From positions 1 to 6,168 of the forward strand of contig JAUNSQ010000099.1 in assembly GCA_030539135.1 (NCBI GenBank): DNA of 6,168 bases, given 5' to 3'. This document shows, one piece after another, positions 1-6,155 of the stretch. The notes beneath the pieces were generated by a model. It saw nothing but the letters and a program-made list of their open reading frames with translations, did not search any database and was not told where the DNA came from. How positions within the stretch are numbered: position 1 is the first letter of the stretch; each line of letters opens with the position of its first letter. Source of the DNA: Synergistaceae bacterium. Lineage in GTDB: Bacteria; Synergistota; Synergistia; Synergistales; Synergistaceae. A program made the position numbers and the translations under genes.

Positions 1-124
1 CTTTCCCATCCGAGACGAAGACCTCGGCGCCAAGCGATCTTGCCAGTTCGGCAAGCGCCCGTCCGCTGACACCGGCCCCTAAGACGGATATTCTTTTTCC
101 AGCTAATTTTTTATTATCCAGCAT
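1..124 (-). CDS. murD: MurD, UDP-N-acetylmuramoylalanine--D-glutamate ligase, N-terminal fragment cut by the window edge
   Basis: Only the first 41 codons are present; the gene continues past position 1. The translation begins MLDNKKLAGKRISVLGAGVS and continues GRALAELARSLGAEVFVSD. The ISVLGAGVSG segment at about residues 12-21 is the glycine-rich turn of the Rossmann-like UDP-binding domain that opens MurD proteins, followed by the usual helix and a second strand ending in an acidic residue. MurD is the cytoplasmic ATP-dependent ligase that adds D-glutamate to UDP-MurNAc-L-Ala. The ATG at 124-122 is preceded by GGGAG at 137-133 with an 8-nt spacer, and lies 18 nt after the mraY stop, which supports both the start and co-transcription. 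The position directly after mraY is the canonical place of murD. The ATPase and C-terminal domains are not visible, so the assignment rests on the N-terminal motif plus gene order. Confidence 0.9.
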   Translation of the reverse strand, partial: MLDNKKLAGKRISVLGAGVSGRALAELARSLGAEVFVSDGK

Positions 125-132
125 CTTTTCAG

Positions 133-137
133 CTCCC
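133..137 (-). promoter_or_regulatory. Ribosome binding site for murD
   Basis: GGGAG on the mRNA strand, in the 18-nt gap between the mraY stop and the murD ATG at 124, with an 8-nt spacer. It decides the murD start, since the coding fragment is too short to judge from conservation alone. Confidence 0.65.
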
Positions 138-142
138 AACTA

Positions 143-1132
143 TTAGTATGAAGCACAGATATTGAACACTACGAACAATATTGTCATCCCGCCTATCATT
201 CCAACAAGGTGTATCAAAAGAAATCGCGCTACTATCTGCGGCTCTTTCCACCCCAAAAGTTCAAAGTGGTGATGTATCGGACTCATAAGAAAAACTTTTC
301 TATGAAATTTTCTGATGGCGATTATCTGTATGCTAACCGACAAAATCTCGACGCCAAATATTATCCCGAGCGGTACGATCGCTATAAAAGCGCCGGAGCA
401 TAGACACACGGACAGCAGCAGCCCCGCTAGGAAATGCGCCCCTACGTCGCCCATGAATACGCTGGCGGGGTTGCAGTTATGCCAGAGGAAACCTATACAT
501 ATCCCGCAAGCGGCGCTTGAGAACAAAGTTATAATTGGATCCTGAAGACCGATAAAGGCTAGAGCGCCAATGAAAGAGATGAGCGAGCAGCCCGCTGCAA
601 GCCCGTCAAGCCCGTCCGTCACGTTCACGGCATTCTGTATCCCAACTCCTACAAAAGTAACAAGCAATACAGCATAGATATGTGGCAAGCTTACGTTCGG
701 CAAAAGCGTCAGCGATCCCCGCATCGTCCACATGGCCCATGGCGCTGTCACGGCTATCTGCAAAAATAATTTTTGAAGGCTTTTAAATCCGTCGCTCGAC
801 TGCCTTGTGTGCTTGAGCCAGTCGTCGGCAAGCCCCACCAGAGCCGCTAGTATTGGATAAGATATGATTTGAAGCGTTTTTATCATATATGGCGGATTTT
901 GCGTTAAGTCAAAGAAGTATACGGCAAGCGTTGTTACTGCCAATAACGTTGGAATAAAAACAACTCCGCCCATCGTCGGCGTGCCTATCTTTGTCTTTTC
1001 ATGCCACGCGGGGCCATAGAGCTTTGTCACCTGCTCTATCTTCAGGCTGTGCATCTTCTTTATCCAGAAATTTTGCATCAGTATCTCTAATACGATGCAG
1101 ATCAGTATGACAAGCGATATCTCAATAAACAT
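143..1132 (-). CDS. mraY: MraY, phospho-N-acetylmuramoyl-pentapeptide-transferase
   Basis: Integral membrane enzyme that transfers phospho-MurNAc-pentapeptide from its UDP carrier to undecaprenyl phosphate, forming lipid I on the cytoplasmic face of the membrane. The 329-residue product has the usual family length and about ten hydrophobic segments, from about residues 3-21 to 303-325. Family motifs are all present: TPTMGG at 51-56 with H44 and K46 just before it, the acidic pair D103-D104 followed by K107, NAVNVTDGLDGLA at 167-179, FMGDVG at 226-231 (D229 corresponds to the catalytic Asp of the family) and HHHFE at 287-291. The ATG at 1132-1130 lies inside the end of murF (11-nt overlap) and has GGAG at 1143-1140 with a 7-nt spacer, consistent with coupling to murF translation. 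The stop TAA is at 145-143, with murD 18 nt further on. Nothing is missing or broken. Confidence 0.98.
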   Translation of the reverse strand: MFIEISLVILICIVLEILMQNFWIKKMHSLKIEQVTKLYGPAWHEKTKIGTPTMGGVVFIPTLLAVTTLAVYFFDLTQNPPYMIKTLQIISYPILAALVGLADDWLKHTRQSSDGFKSLQKLFLQIAVTAPWAMWTMRGSLTLLPNVSLPHIYAVLLVTFVGVGIQNAVNVTDGLDGLAAGCSLISFIGALAFIGLQDPIITLFSSAACGICIGFLWHNCNPASVFMGDVGAHFLAGLLLSVCLCSGAFIAIVPLGIIFGVEILSVSIQIIAIRKFHRKVFLMSPIHHHFELLGWKEPQIVARFLLIHLVGMIGGMTILFVVFNICASY

Positions 1133-2531
1133 TTTCGTTCTCCGTCAGCCTTTCGACGAGATTTTTCAGCCCGTATGAATTTGACCCTTTAATCAGGATA
1201 ACAGCGTTAGAGCCACCGTTCAGCACCGCATATCCGTCATATTCGTCGAGCTTTTTAAATCTTTTTGCGTTACTTGGAACCACAAGTTGATTATGGTACC
1301 ACTCATCGCCTATAAGCGCCACCGCGTCAAACTGTTTGATTTGTCTCAATATTCTTGAATGCCATTCTGCTGAGGAAACACCAAGTTCGCGCATCCCTCC
1401 AAGCGCTGCGCGAAGTTTATACTTGCCGTCTTTGTTCAGCTCGACGACGTTGTTTATTGCCGCGCTCATCGAAGCTGGGTTTGCGTTATAGGCTTCGTCA
1501 ATTATCCAGTTTCCTCTCGCGGTCCTTTTACAGACGCCGCGTCCCTTCACGGCCTGCGACGACACAAGAGCACAGACGATATCATATTCCGCCACGCCGT
1601 ACATCTTTGCCGCTGCAACGGCAAAACCGATATTATAAGCGTGCTGGCTCCCAAACAGAGGGGCCTTATACTCGCGGCAGCCGCCAGCATCCGAAAGGTC
1701 GGCTGTTACTGACGAACCGCTGTCCTCGAGCGTTATTGTTACATTTTTGATCTGCAGCGACGCGCCAGCGGATTTTCCAACGGAGATTCTGTTTATATCT
1801 TCTCCGCACCTTGTCTGTACGCCGTCTCTTAAAAGCTGGTTATCAAAATTATATATTACGTTTTTTAATTTCGCGGACTTGCATATTTCAAGCTTCGCCC
1901 CAAGGACGCCCTCCACGCTTCCAAACCCTTCAAGGTGCGCCGGGGCTACTTCAGTAATTATGACCGTCTCAGGAGGGAAGTATCCGACCATCTCGGATAT
2001 CTCGCCGAAGTGGTTCGTCCCAAGCTCTAAGACAAGCATTTCAGTCGCCGGGGCCATACTAAGCACAGTCAGGGCGCAGCCTATCACAGTATTGAAGCTC
2101 CTTATCGCGGAGTGGACTTTATACTTTTTTTTCAGCACAGAGACAAGCAGTTCCCTTGTGGTGGTCTTGCCTACGCTTCCGGTTATCCCGATAACGGACG
2201 GGGATATCTCCCGAAGATAATACTGAGCCAACTTAGCCATTCCTATGACGGTATCCTCGACCGCAATAACGGACACGCCTTTTGAAGTTAGCGCCTTTAC
2301 GTCCATCTTCTCTATTTCGGATGACGCGGCGAGTATGAGTTTAGCCCCGTTGTCCACAGCCTGTTGGATATAAACATGTCCATCCACGACAGCGCCCTTT
2401 ATTGCGACAAAAGCGTCGCCCAGCTCAACTTCACGGCTGTCGCTGCGCCACCTGCGCGACAAACTTATATCATCCCCATATAGTTTGCCCTCGCAATGTC
2501 CTGCGGCTTCCGAAGCGCAAACCTCCCTCAT
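1122..2531 (-). CDS. murF: MurF, UDP-N-acetylmuramoyl-tripeptide--D-alanyl-D-alanine ligase
   Basis: Cytoplasmic ATP-dependent ligase that adds the dipeptide D-Ala-D-Ala to UDP-MurNAc-tripeptide, completing the pentapeptide substrate of MraY. With the start chosen here it has 469 residues. The N-terminal UDP-binding domain shows the SDSREVELGDAFVAIKG signature at 30-46. The central ATPase domain has the P-loop TGSVGKTTT at 117-125, ELGTNHFGEISE at 169-180 and the EVAPAHLEGFGSVEGVLGAKLEI region near 194-216. The C-terminal domain has DEAYNANPASM at 345-355, the LGGMRELG segment at 377-384 (usually LGDMxELG) and IKGSNSYGLKNLVERL at 447-462. I chose the ATG at 2531-2529 because it overlaps the murE stop by one base (TGATG), the typical coupled arrangement. 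TTG at 2564, GTG at 2561 and GTG at 2534 are in-frame alternatives, adding 11, 10 and 1 residues. The SD is weak: GAAAGAG ends 9 nt before the ATG. The function is secure, the exact start less so. Confidence 0.96.
   Translation of the reverse strand: MREVCASEAAGHCEGKLYGDDISLSRRWRSDSREVELGDAFVAIKGAVVDGHVYIQQAVDNGAKLILAASSEIEKMDVKALTSKGVSVIAVEDTVIGMAKLAQYYLREISPSVIGITGSVGKTTTRELLVSVLKKKYKVHSAIRSFNTVIGCALTVLSMAPATEMLVLELGTNHFGEISEMVGYFPPETVIITEVAPAHLEGFGSVEGVLGAKLEICKSAKLKNVIYNFDNQLLRDGVQTRCGEDINRISVGKSAGASLQIKNVTITLEDSGSSVTADLSDAGGCREYKAPLFGSQHAYNIGFAVAAAKMYGVAEYDIVCALVSSQAVKGRGVCKRTARGNWIIDEAYNANPASMSAAINNVVELNKDGKYKLRAALGGMRELGVSSAEWHSRILRQIKQFDAVALIGDEWYHNQLVVPSNAKRFKKLDEYDGYAVLNGGSNAVILIKGSNSYGLKNLVERLTENENVY
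1140..1143 (-). promoter_or_regulatory. Ribosome binding site for mraY, inside the end of murF
   Basis: GGAG on the mRNA strand lies 7 nt before the mraY ATG at 1132 and inside the last codons of murF. It supports the chosen mraY start and coupling of the two genes. Confidence 0.6.
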
Positions 2532-4036
2532 CACGATATGCTCTTTCCCTGCGAGGCGCACCAATCGAACACTACGTCTTTATCAAGAAATGGGACAGGG
2601 CCGGCGTTGGTTATTTGGAAACGCTCCGGGCCTCTGCCCGCGATAAGCAGTATGTCGTCAGGGCCTATTGATTTTAGCCCGTCGTACATAGCCTCTTTTC
2701 TGTCGACAATGACCTTGTATTCCGAGCTGTGTTCCTTCGCTCCAACTTCTATCTCGGAAGTTATAAATGCAGGGTCTTCTGTTCTAGGGTTATCGGATGT
2801 GATAATTACCTCGTCGGCTATTCTCGTGGCTATCTCACCCATCATCGGACGCTTCGATCGGTCTCTGTCGCCTCCGGCTCCAAACACGACATATAGTTTG
2901 CCCTTGCATATCGGCTTCAATGAATTCAGCGCTTTCTCCAATTCATCAGGCGTATGCGCGAAGTCGATGACGCATGAGCCGGAACCGCCTATCAAATAAC
3001 GTTCAAGCCTGCCCGGAACTTGATCCATATTCATGAGGCCGCTAAGAGCGGTCCCGTTGCGTATGCCCAAGGTCCACGCAAGCGACAGCGCCTGCAGAGC
3101 GTTTAGTATGTTATGGTCTCCAAGCAGCGGAAGCGTGACATTTGACACAGAGTCTGAATCAGGCGTCCTTATTTCGATCTTCATGCCCGCTATGGACCTG
3201 TCGACCGCTTTCGCGAAGAACATCGCGCCTGTATTCTTTATGCCATAAGTTATCACGCGCGAGCCATACTTTTCGAGCAGCCTCACGCCGTATTCGTTGT
3301 CGATATTGATGGCGGCTCTCCAATTCCCGCGCATATATTTCTCAAACAAGAGCTGTTTAGCCCCGAAATATGACTCCATATCGCCATGATAATCGAGGTG
3401 GTCCACCGACAGATTTGTGAACCCTGCTCTGTCGTAAAGAGCGCCGTCAAGCCGCCCCTGCGACAGCGCGTGCGATGATGTCTCCATCACGCATGCCTTG
3501 CAGTCGTTTTTGACCATTCTGTCAAGCCACATCTGAAGCTCGGAACCTTCCGGCGTCGTCCTGTCGGCGTCCTCTTCCGTGTCGCCGTCGTTATAATAGA
3601 CAGTCCCCAGAAGCCCCGTTTTTATCCCAGCGTTTTTCAAGATAGACCGTGTCATAAAGCTGGACGTCGTTTTGCCAGCCGTTCCTGTCAGAGCGATCAT
3701 CGTCAGCTTCTCAACCGGATTTTCATACAGGGTTGACGCGACGACACCCATGTTCCTGCGCACATCTTCGCAAATTATCTGAGGAACGTTCGCTCCGGCA
3801 ACCGGGTGCTCGCAGAGTATAGCGGACGCGCCTGCGTCAACGGCCTTCACTGCGTAATCATGTCCGTCGCTGTGCTCGCCCTTTACACAGGCGAAAATTG
3901 AGCCGTTTCCTGCTTTCCTGCTGTCCGAAACGAGCATATCAAGTTCAGGGTCGCATTCACGCGCGCCTTCAGGAATATGCGCTCTGACTCTGAGAGGCGT
4001 CTTTTCCAGTAATACGACCAGCTTGTTAAATTTCAT
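2531..4036 (-). CDS. murE: MurE, UDP-N-acetylmuramoyl-L-alanyl-D-glutamate ligase, probably meso-diaminopimelate-adding
   Basis: Cytoplasmic ligase adding the third-position amino acid to UDP-MurNAc-L-Ala-D-Glu. The product has 501 residues from the ATG at 4036-4034. The UDP-binding domain shows VSDSRKAGNGSIFACVKG at 36-53. The P-loop is TGTAGKTT at 117-124. TTPEG at 160-164, METSSHALSQGRLDG at 184-198, FTNLSVDHLDYHGDM at 206-220 and the AKQLLF segment with K227, which matches the lysine carbamylated in characterised MurE, complete the central domain. GDHNILNALQA at 306-316, PGRLER at 341-346, DFAHTPDELEKAL at 358-370, GAGGDRDRSKRPMMG at 386-400 and DNPRTEDP at 415-422 follow. DNPRxEDP is the signature of most diaminopimelate-adding enzymes, hence the substrate prediction. 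Odd points are TGTAGKTT where TGTNGKTT is usual, and GRGPE at 467-471 where GKGHE is usual. A GTG at 4045 is in frame but only 1 nt from GGAG, so it was not chosen. The gene ends in TGATG, sharing one base with murF. Confidence 0.96.
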   Translation of the reverse strand: MKFNKLVVLLEKTPLRVRAHIPEGARECDPELDMLVSDSRKAGNGSIFACVKGEHSDGHDYAVKAVDAGASAILCEHPVAGANVPQIICEDVRRNMGVVASTLYENPVEKLTMIALTGTAGKTTSSFMTRSILKNAGIKTGLLGTVYYNDGDTEEDADRTTPEGSELQMWLDRMVKNDCKACVMETSSHALSQGRLDGALYDRAGFTNLSVDHLDYHGDMESYFGAKQLLFEKYMRGNWRAAINIDNEYGVRLLEKYGSRVITYGIKNTGAMFFAKAVDRSIAGMKIEIRTPDSDSVSNVTLPLLGDHNILNALQALSLAWTLGIRNGTALSGLMNMDQVPGRLERYLIGGSGSCVIDFAHTPDELEKALNSLKPICKGKLYVVFGAGGDRDRSKRPMMGEIATRIADEVIITSDNPRTEDPAFITSEIEVGAKEHSSEYKVIVDRKEAMYDGLKSIGPDDILLIAGRGPERFQITNAGPVPFLDKDVVFDWCASQGKSIS

Positions 4037-4046
4037 CTTAACCACG

Positions 4047-4055
4047 CTCCCCTTT
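4047..4055 (-). promoter_or_regulatory. Ribosome binding site that decides the murE start
   Basis: On the mRNA strand the short gap between ftsI and murE reads AAAGGGGAG. GGAG ends 10 nt before the ATG at 4036 but only 1 nt before the in-frame GTG at 4045. Spacing therefore favours the ATG and a 501-residue MurE, rather than the 504-residue form starting at GTG. If the upstream part of the tract (AAAGG) paired instead, GTG would have a 5-nt spacer, so the alternative is not fully excluded. Confidence 0.65.
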
Positions 4056-4057
4056 CG

Positions 4058-5749
4058 TTATTTAACAGGATATATCTGTACGATGTCTTCCGCTATTGAC
4101 TTGAAAATAGGAGCGGATATCTGCCCTCCGTAATATCTTCCGCCCTTTGGTTCTCCTAGGCTTACAAGCATGGCGTATTCAGGCTTCTCTGGCGGCCAGA
4201 ACCCGACAAACGACGCCACGTAATGCCCCTTTGAATATTCACCCGACGAAGCGACCTGCGCCGTTCCAGTCTTCCCAGCTATCTCGACTTTGGATGACTT
4301 TGCGCCCTTTCCTCCGCCGTCGCTTACGACCATCTTCATAGCGCTGCGTATGAAACTCGCGGTCTCTGCGGATACGCTTTGATAGCGCACGCGCCTTTTG
4401 CCTTTATGGATGATCTTCCCGTTGCTGTCCTGGACCTCTTCGATTATATAAGGCTTAAGCAGCGAGCCTCCGTTGGCTATACTGGCTATCGCCATCACGA
4501 CCTGTATCGGTGTAACGGCAATGCCCTGCCCGATAAATATATTAGCGGGGACAGTGCCTAACCATTCTTCAGGCGATTTTACAAGTCCGCCTTCTTCGCC
4601 GGACATCTCTATCTCGCTCTTTTCGCCGAACCCAAACTGCTTCAGCATTCCATGAGCCCTGTTTTTGGGAACTCCGACGGACAGCATGGACATCCCTATA
4701 TTACACGAGTTCATGAGCACATGAGTCAAGTCTTGCATACCGTGGGCGTGCTTGTTGACGTCGCTCATCGTCTTGTCGGCCAGCCTCATCGTCCCCTTGC
4801 AGAGATAATGGCTGTTCTTCGTCGCGGAGGCGGAATCAAGCGCGATGGACATTGTTATCGGTTTAAAGATCGAACCTGGTTCGAACACCCTTCCGACCAC
4901 GTTGTTTCTCACCGCTTCGCCGTTCTTCATCAAATTGCGCCGGTCATTCGGATCGAGCGTTGGGTAGCTCGCCAGCGCAAGCACTTCCCCAGTCTGTGGA
5001 TCCACGCATACGGCGGCGGCCCATGCCGCGTTCGACGCCTTCGCGCCCTCGCTGAGACGCCACTCGACTATCTGCTGTATCTGTGAATCCAACGTCAACT
5101 TTATCGACCCGCACGTATCCTGCGCGACGCCTGTCTTGCCGCTAATCGCGTCTACTGTGCTGCCCTTGGAGTTCTTCGTTAAAAATTTAGTACGCGGCGG
5201 GGAGAACAAGACGTTGTTCCACGCGAATTCCACGCCCGCCTGTCCGTAATCGTCTATGTCGCAAAACCCAAGGACATGAAAAGCAAGCTGTCCATGTGGA
5301 TACACCCTATTCTTTTCCGTCAGGCTATACAGCCCTGGAATATTCTTCTCTGTAATGCGCTTCGCCTTATCGGTCGGCACATTTCTGGCTACCCAATGGA
5401 ACCTTCCACTAATCGGCGACGCGAATTTCTTTGCCGCTTTCTTGCCAAAGACGGAGGCGAGATTGTCCGCGCTCGCAGGATCCCAATATTTTGGGTCAAT
5501 AAAAAAACTGGTGGCGGATACAGACACTGCAAGGGGGACACCGTTACGATCCTCGATGTTCCCCCTTGTCGCGCTTACTGCCACGTTTGCCCAATACTGT
5601 TTCTGTGATTGCCTTACTATCCTCTTGTCAGGATTTAAGTGTATCAATGCAGTGCCAAGGGCGAGTGCTGAAATCACTATATATACGAGACCCCATACCC
5701 ATTTTGACCGTCTATATTCTTCGGGAGGGGAGCTCTTAATTCTCGGCAT
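4058..5749 (-). CDS. ftsI: FtsI/PBP3-type class B penicillin-binding protein, septal peptidoglycan transpeptidase
   Basis: Bitopic membrane protein whose extracytoplasmic domain cross-links septal peptidoglycan as a D,D-transpeptidase. The 563-residue product has a short basic cytoplasmic N-terminus, one membrane anchor at about 17-37 and the PBP dimerisation region starting with RGNIEDRNG at 62-70. The transpeptidase domain covers about 215-555. Its three active-site motifs are intact: S293-I-F-K296 with the acylated serine (within EPGSIFKPI), S348-C-N350 and K493-T-G495 (within AGKTGTAQV). The C-terminus ends soon after the catalytic domain at PVK, so there are no PASTA domains, unlike SpoVD- or PBP2x-type proteins. 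The middle residue of SxN is Cys, where Ser is common. The ATG at 5749 lies inside the end of ftsL (14-nt overlap) with AAGGAAGG just upstream. Position between ftsL and murE is canonical for ftsI; paralogous elongation PBP2 proteins normally sit with rodA or mreBCD. Confidence 0.96.
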   Translation of the reverse strand: MPRIKSSPPEEYRRSKWVWGLVYIVISALALGTALIHLNPDKRIVRQSQKQYWANVAVSATRGNIEDRNGVPLAVSVSATSFFIDPKYWDPASADNLASVFGKKAAKKFASPISGRFHWVARNVPTDKAKRITEKNIPGLYSLTEKNRVYPHGQLAFHVLGFCDIDDYGQAGVEFAWNNVLFSPPRTKFLTKNSKGSTVDAISGKTGVAQDTCGSIKLTLDSQIQQIVEWRLSEGAKASNAAWAAAVCVDPQTGEVLALASYPTLDPNDRRNLMKNGEAVRNNVVGRVFEPGSIFKPITMSIALDSASATKNSHYLCKGTMRLADKTMSDVNKHAHGMQDLTHVLMNSCNIGMSMLSVGVPKNRAHGMLKQFGFGEKSEIEMSGEEGGLVKSPEEWLGTVPANIFIGQGIAVTPIQVVMAIASIANGGSLLKPYIIEEVQDSNGKIIHKGKRRVRYQSVSAETASFIRSAMKMVVSDGGGKGAKSSKVEIAGKTGTAQVASSGEYSKGHYVASFVGFWPPEKPEYAMLVSLGEPKGGRYYGGQISAPIFKSIAEDIVQIYPVK

Positions 5750-6140
5750 GTGCCTTCCTTACGAAAGGGTTTAACCTCGCTATCATGTTTTCTTCCATCC
5801 CACGGACTTCTCTGCCTCCGGCCTTTGCCATAACGACCGCTCCGCCGTCGACCTTGACAGTCTCGACATGTTCCGCATTGGCCATAGAGAGCTGCTCGCG
5901 AGCGTAGCTGTAAACGCTCGCTGGCGACAGCAGCTCAGAATAACGGCGGGACAGCTCGGTGTTTTCCTCGCTGAACATCTCGATCTGCGAGCTGGCCTCC
6001 GATATCTTATGCTCGAGGTAGAGCCCATAAAGGCGAAGAGAGCCCAGCGCGACCGCACAGACAAACACACAGAAGAAACTCATGACAAACAGTTTTGAAT
6101 GCGGCTTCTCCACCTCATGTCGGCATTCTCTGTAACGCAT
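5736..6140 (-). CDS. ftsL: FtsL-like bitopic cell division protein
   Basis: Small predicted divisome protein of 134 residues, expected to form an FtsL-FtsB/DivIC-type coiled-coil complex that recruits and activates FtsI and FtsW. The layout fits: a charged cytoplasmic N-terminus (1-16), a single transmembrane segment at about 17-35, then a probable coiled coil at about 38-71 with spaced hydrophobics L42, I46, I53, F56, L63 and L70. SPASVYSYAREQLSMANAE at 72-90 resembles the short conserved end of FtsL/DivIC proteins, where a Pro is followed by an Ala-Arg-containing helix. A tail of about 40 residues follows, rich in Gly, Val and basic residues. FtsL proteins diverge greatly in sequence, so the name depends on topology plus position directly before ftsI. 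The ATG at 6140 has an excellent ribosome binding site; the frame stays open upstream to the window edge without a better start. It overlaps ftsI by 14 nt. Confidence 0.82.
   Translation of the reverse strand: MRYRECRHEVEKPHSKLFVMSFFCVFVCAVALGSLRLYGLYLEHKISEASSQIEMFSEENTELSRRYSELLSPASVYSYAREQLSMANAEHVETVKVDGGAVVMAKAGGREVRGMEENMIARLNPFVRKAHAEN
5753..5760 (-). promoter_or_regulatory. Ribosome binding site for ftsI, inside the ftsL coding region
   Basis: The mRNA strand reads AAGGAAGG, with AAGGA 6 nt before the ftsI ATG at 5749. It lies wholly within the last codons of ftsL, so ribosomes finishing ftsL would pass over it, consistent with coupled production of FtsL and FtsI. Confidence 0.7.
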
Positions 6141-6147
6141 TTTGCAG

Positions 6148-6155
6148 CCCTCCTT
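6148..6155 (-). promoter_or_regulatory. Strong ribosome binding site for the ftsL-like gene
   Basis: The mRNA strand reads AAGGAGGG, containing a full AGGAGG core, with 7 nt between the end of the tract and the ATG at 6140. It is the best Shine-Dalgarno match in the window and fixes the ftsL start. It forms the downstream end of a purine-only run that reaches the window edge at 6168. Confidence 0.8.

Noticed and set aside
1747..2220. Plus-strand open frame of 157 codons opposite murF
   Set aside because: Antisense to the conserved MurF ATPase domain, low-complexity Ser/Thr/Pro-rich translation, no recognised motif. A shadow frame.
2496..2999. Plus-strand open frame of 167 codons opposite murE and the murE-murF junction
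   Set aside because: It lies entirely antisense to well-conserved mur genes, has no recognisable domain and its composition reflects the complement of the murE codons. A shadow frame.
4037..4045. GTG at 4045 as the murE start
   Set aside because: GGAG would be only 1 nt away from it, whereas the ATG at 4036 has a 10-nt spacer. It adds only three residues, so it matters little.
4037..4057. Possible terminator or promoter between ftsI and murE
   Set aside because: Only 21 nt long, filled by the murE ribosome binding site, with no hairpin and no T-run.
4652..5086. Plus-strand open frame of 144 codons opposite ftsI
   Set aside because: It covers the complement of the transpeptidase motifs of FtsI and shows His/Arg-rich translation typical of an antisense shadow.
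5783..6070. Second minus-strand frame of 95 codons inside ftsL
   Set aside because: Out-of-frame within the ftsL-like gene, Arg/Ser-rich, without a membrane segment or SD; the ftsL frame has a strong SD and family-like topology.
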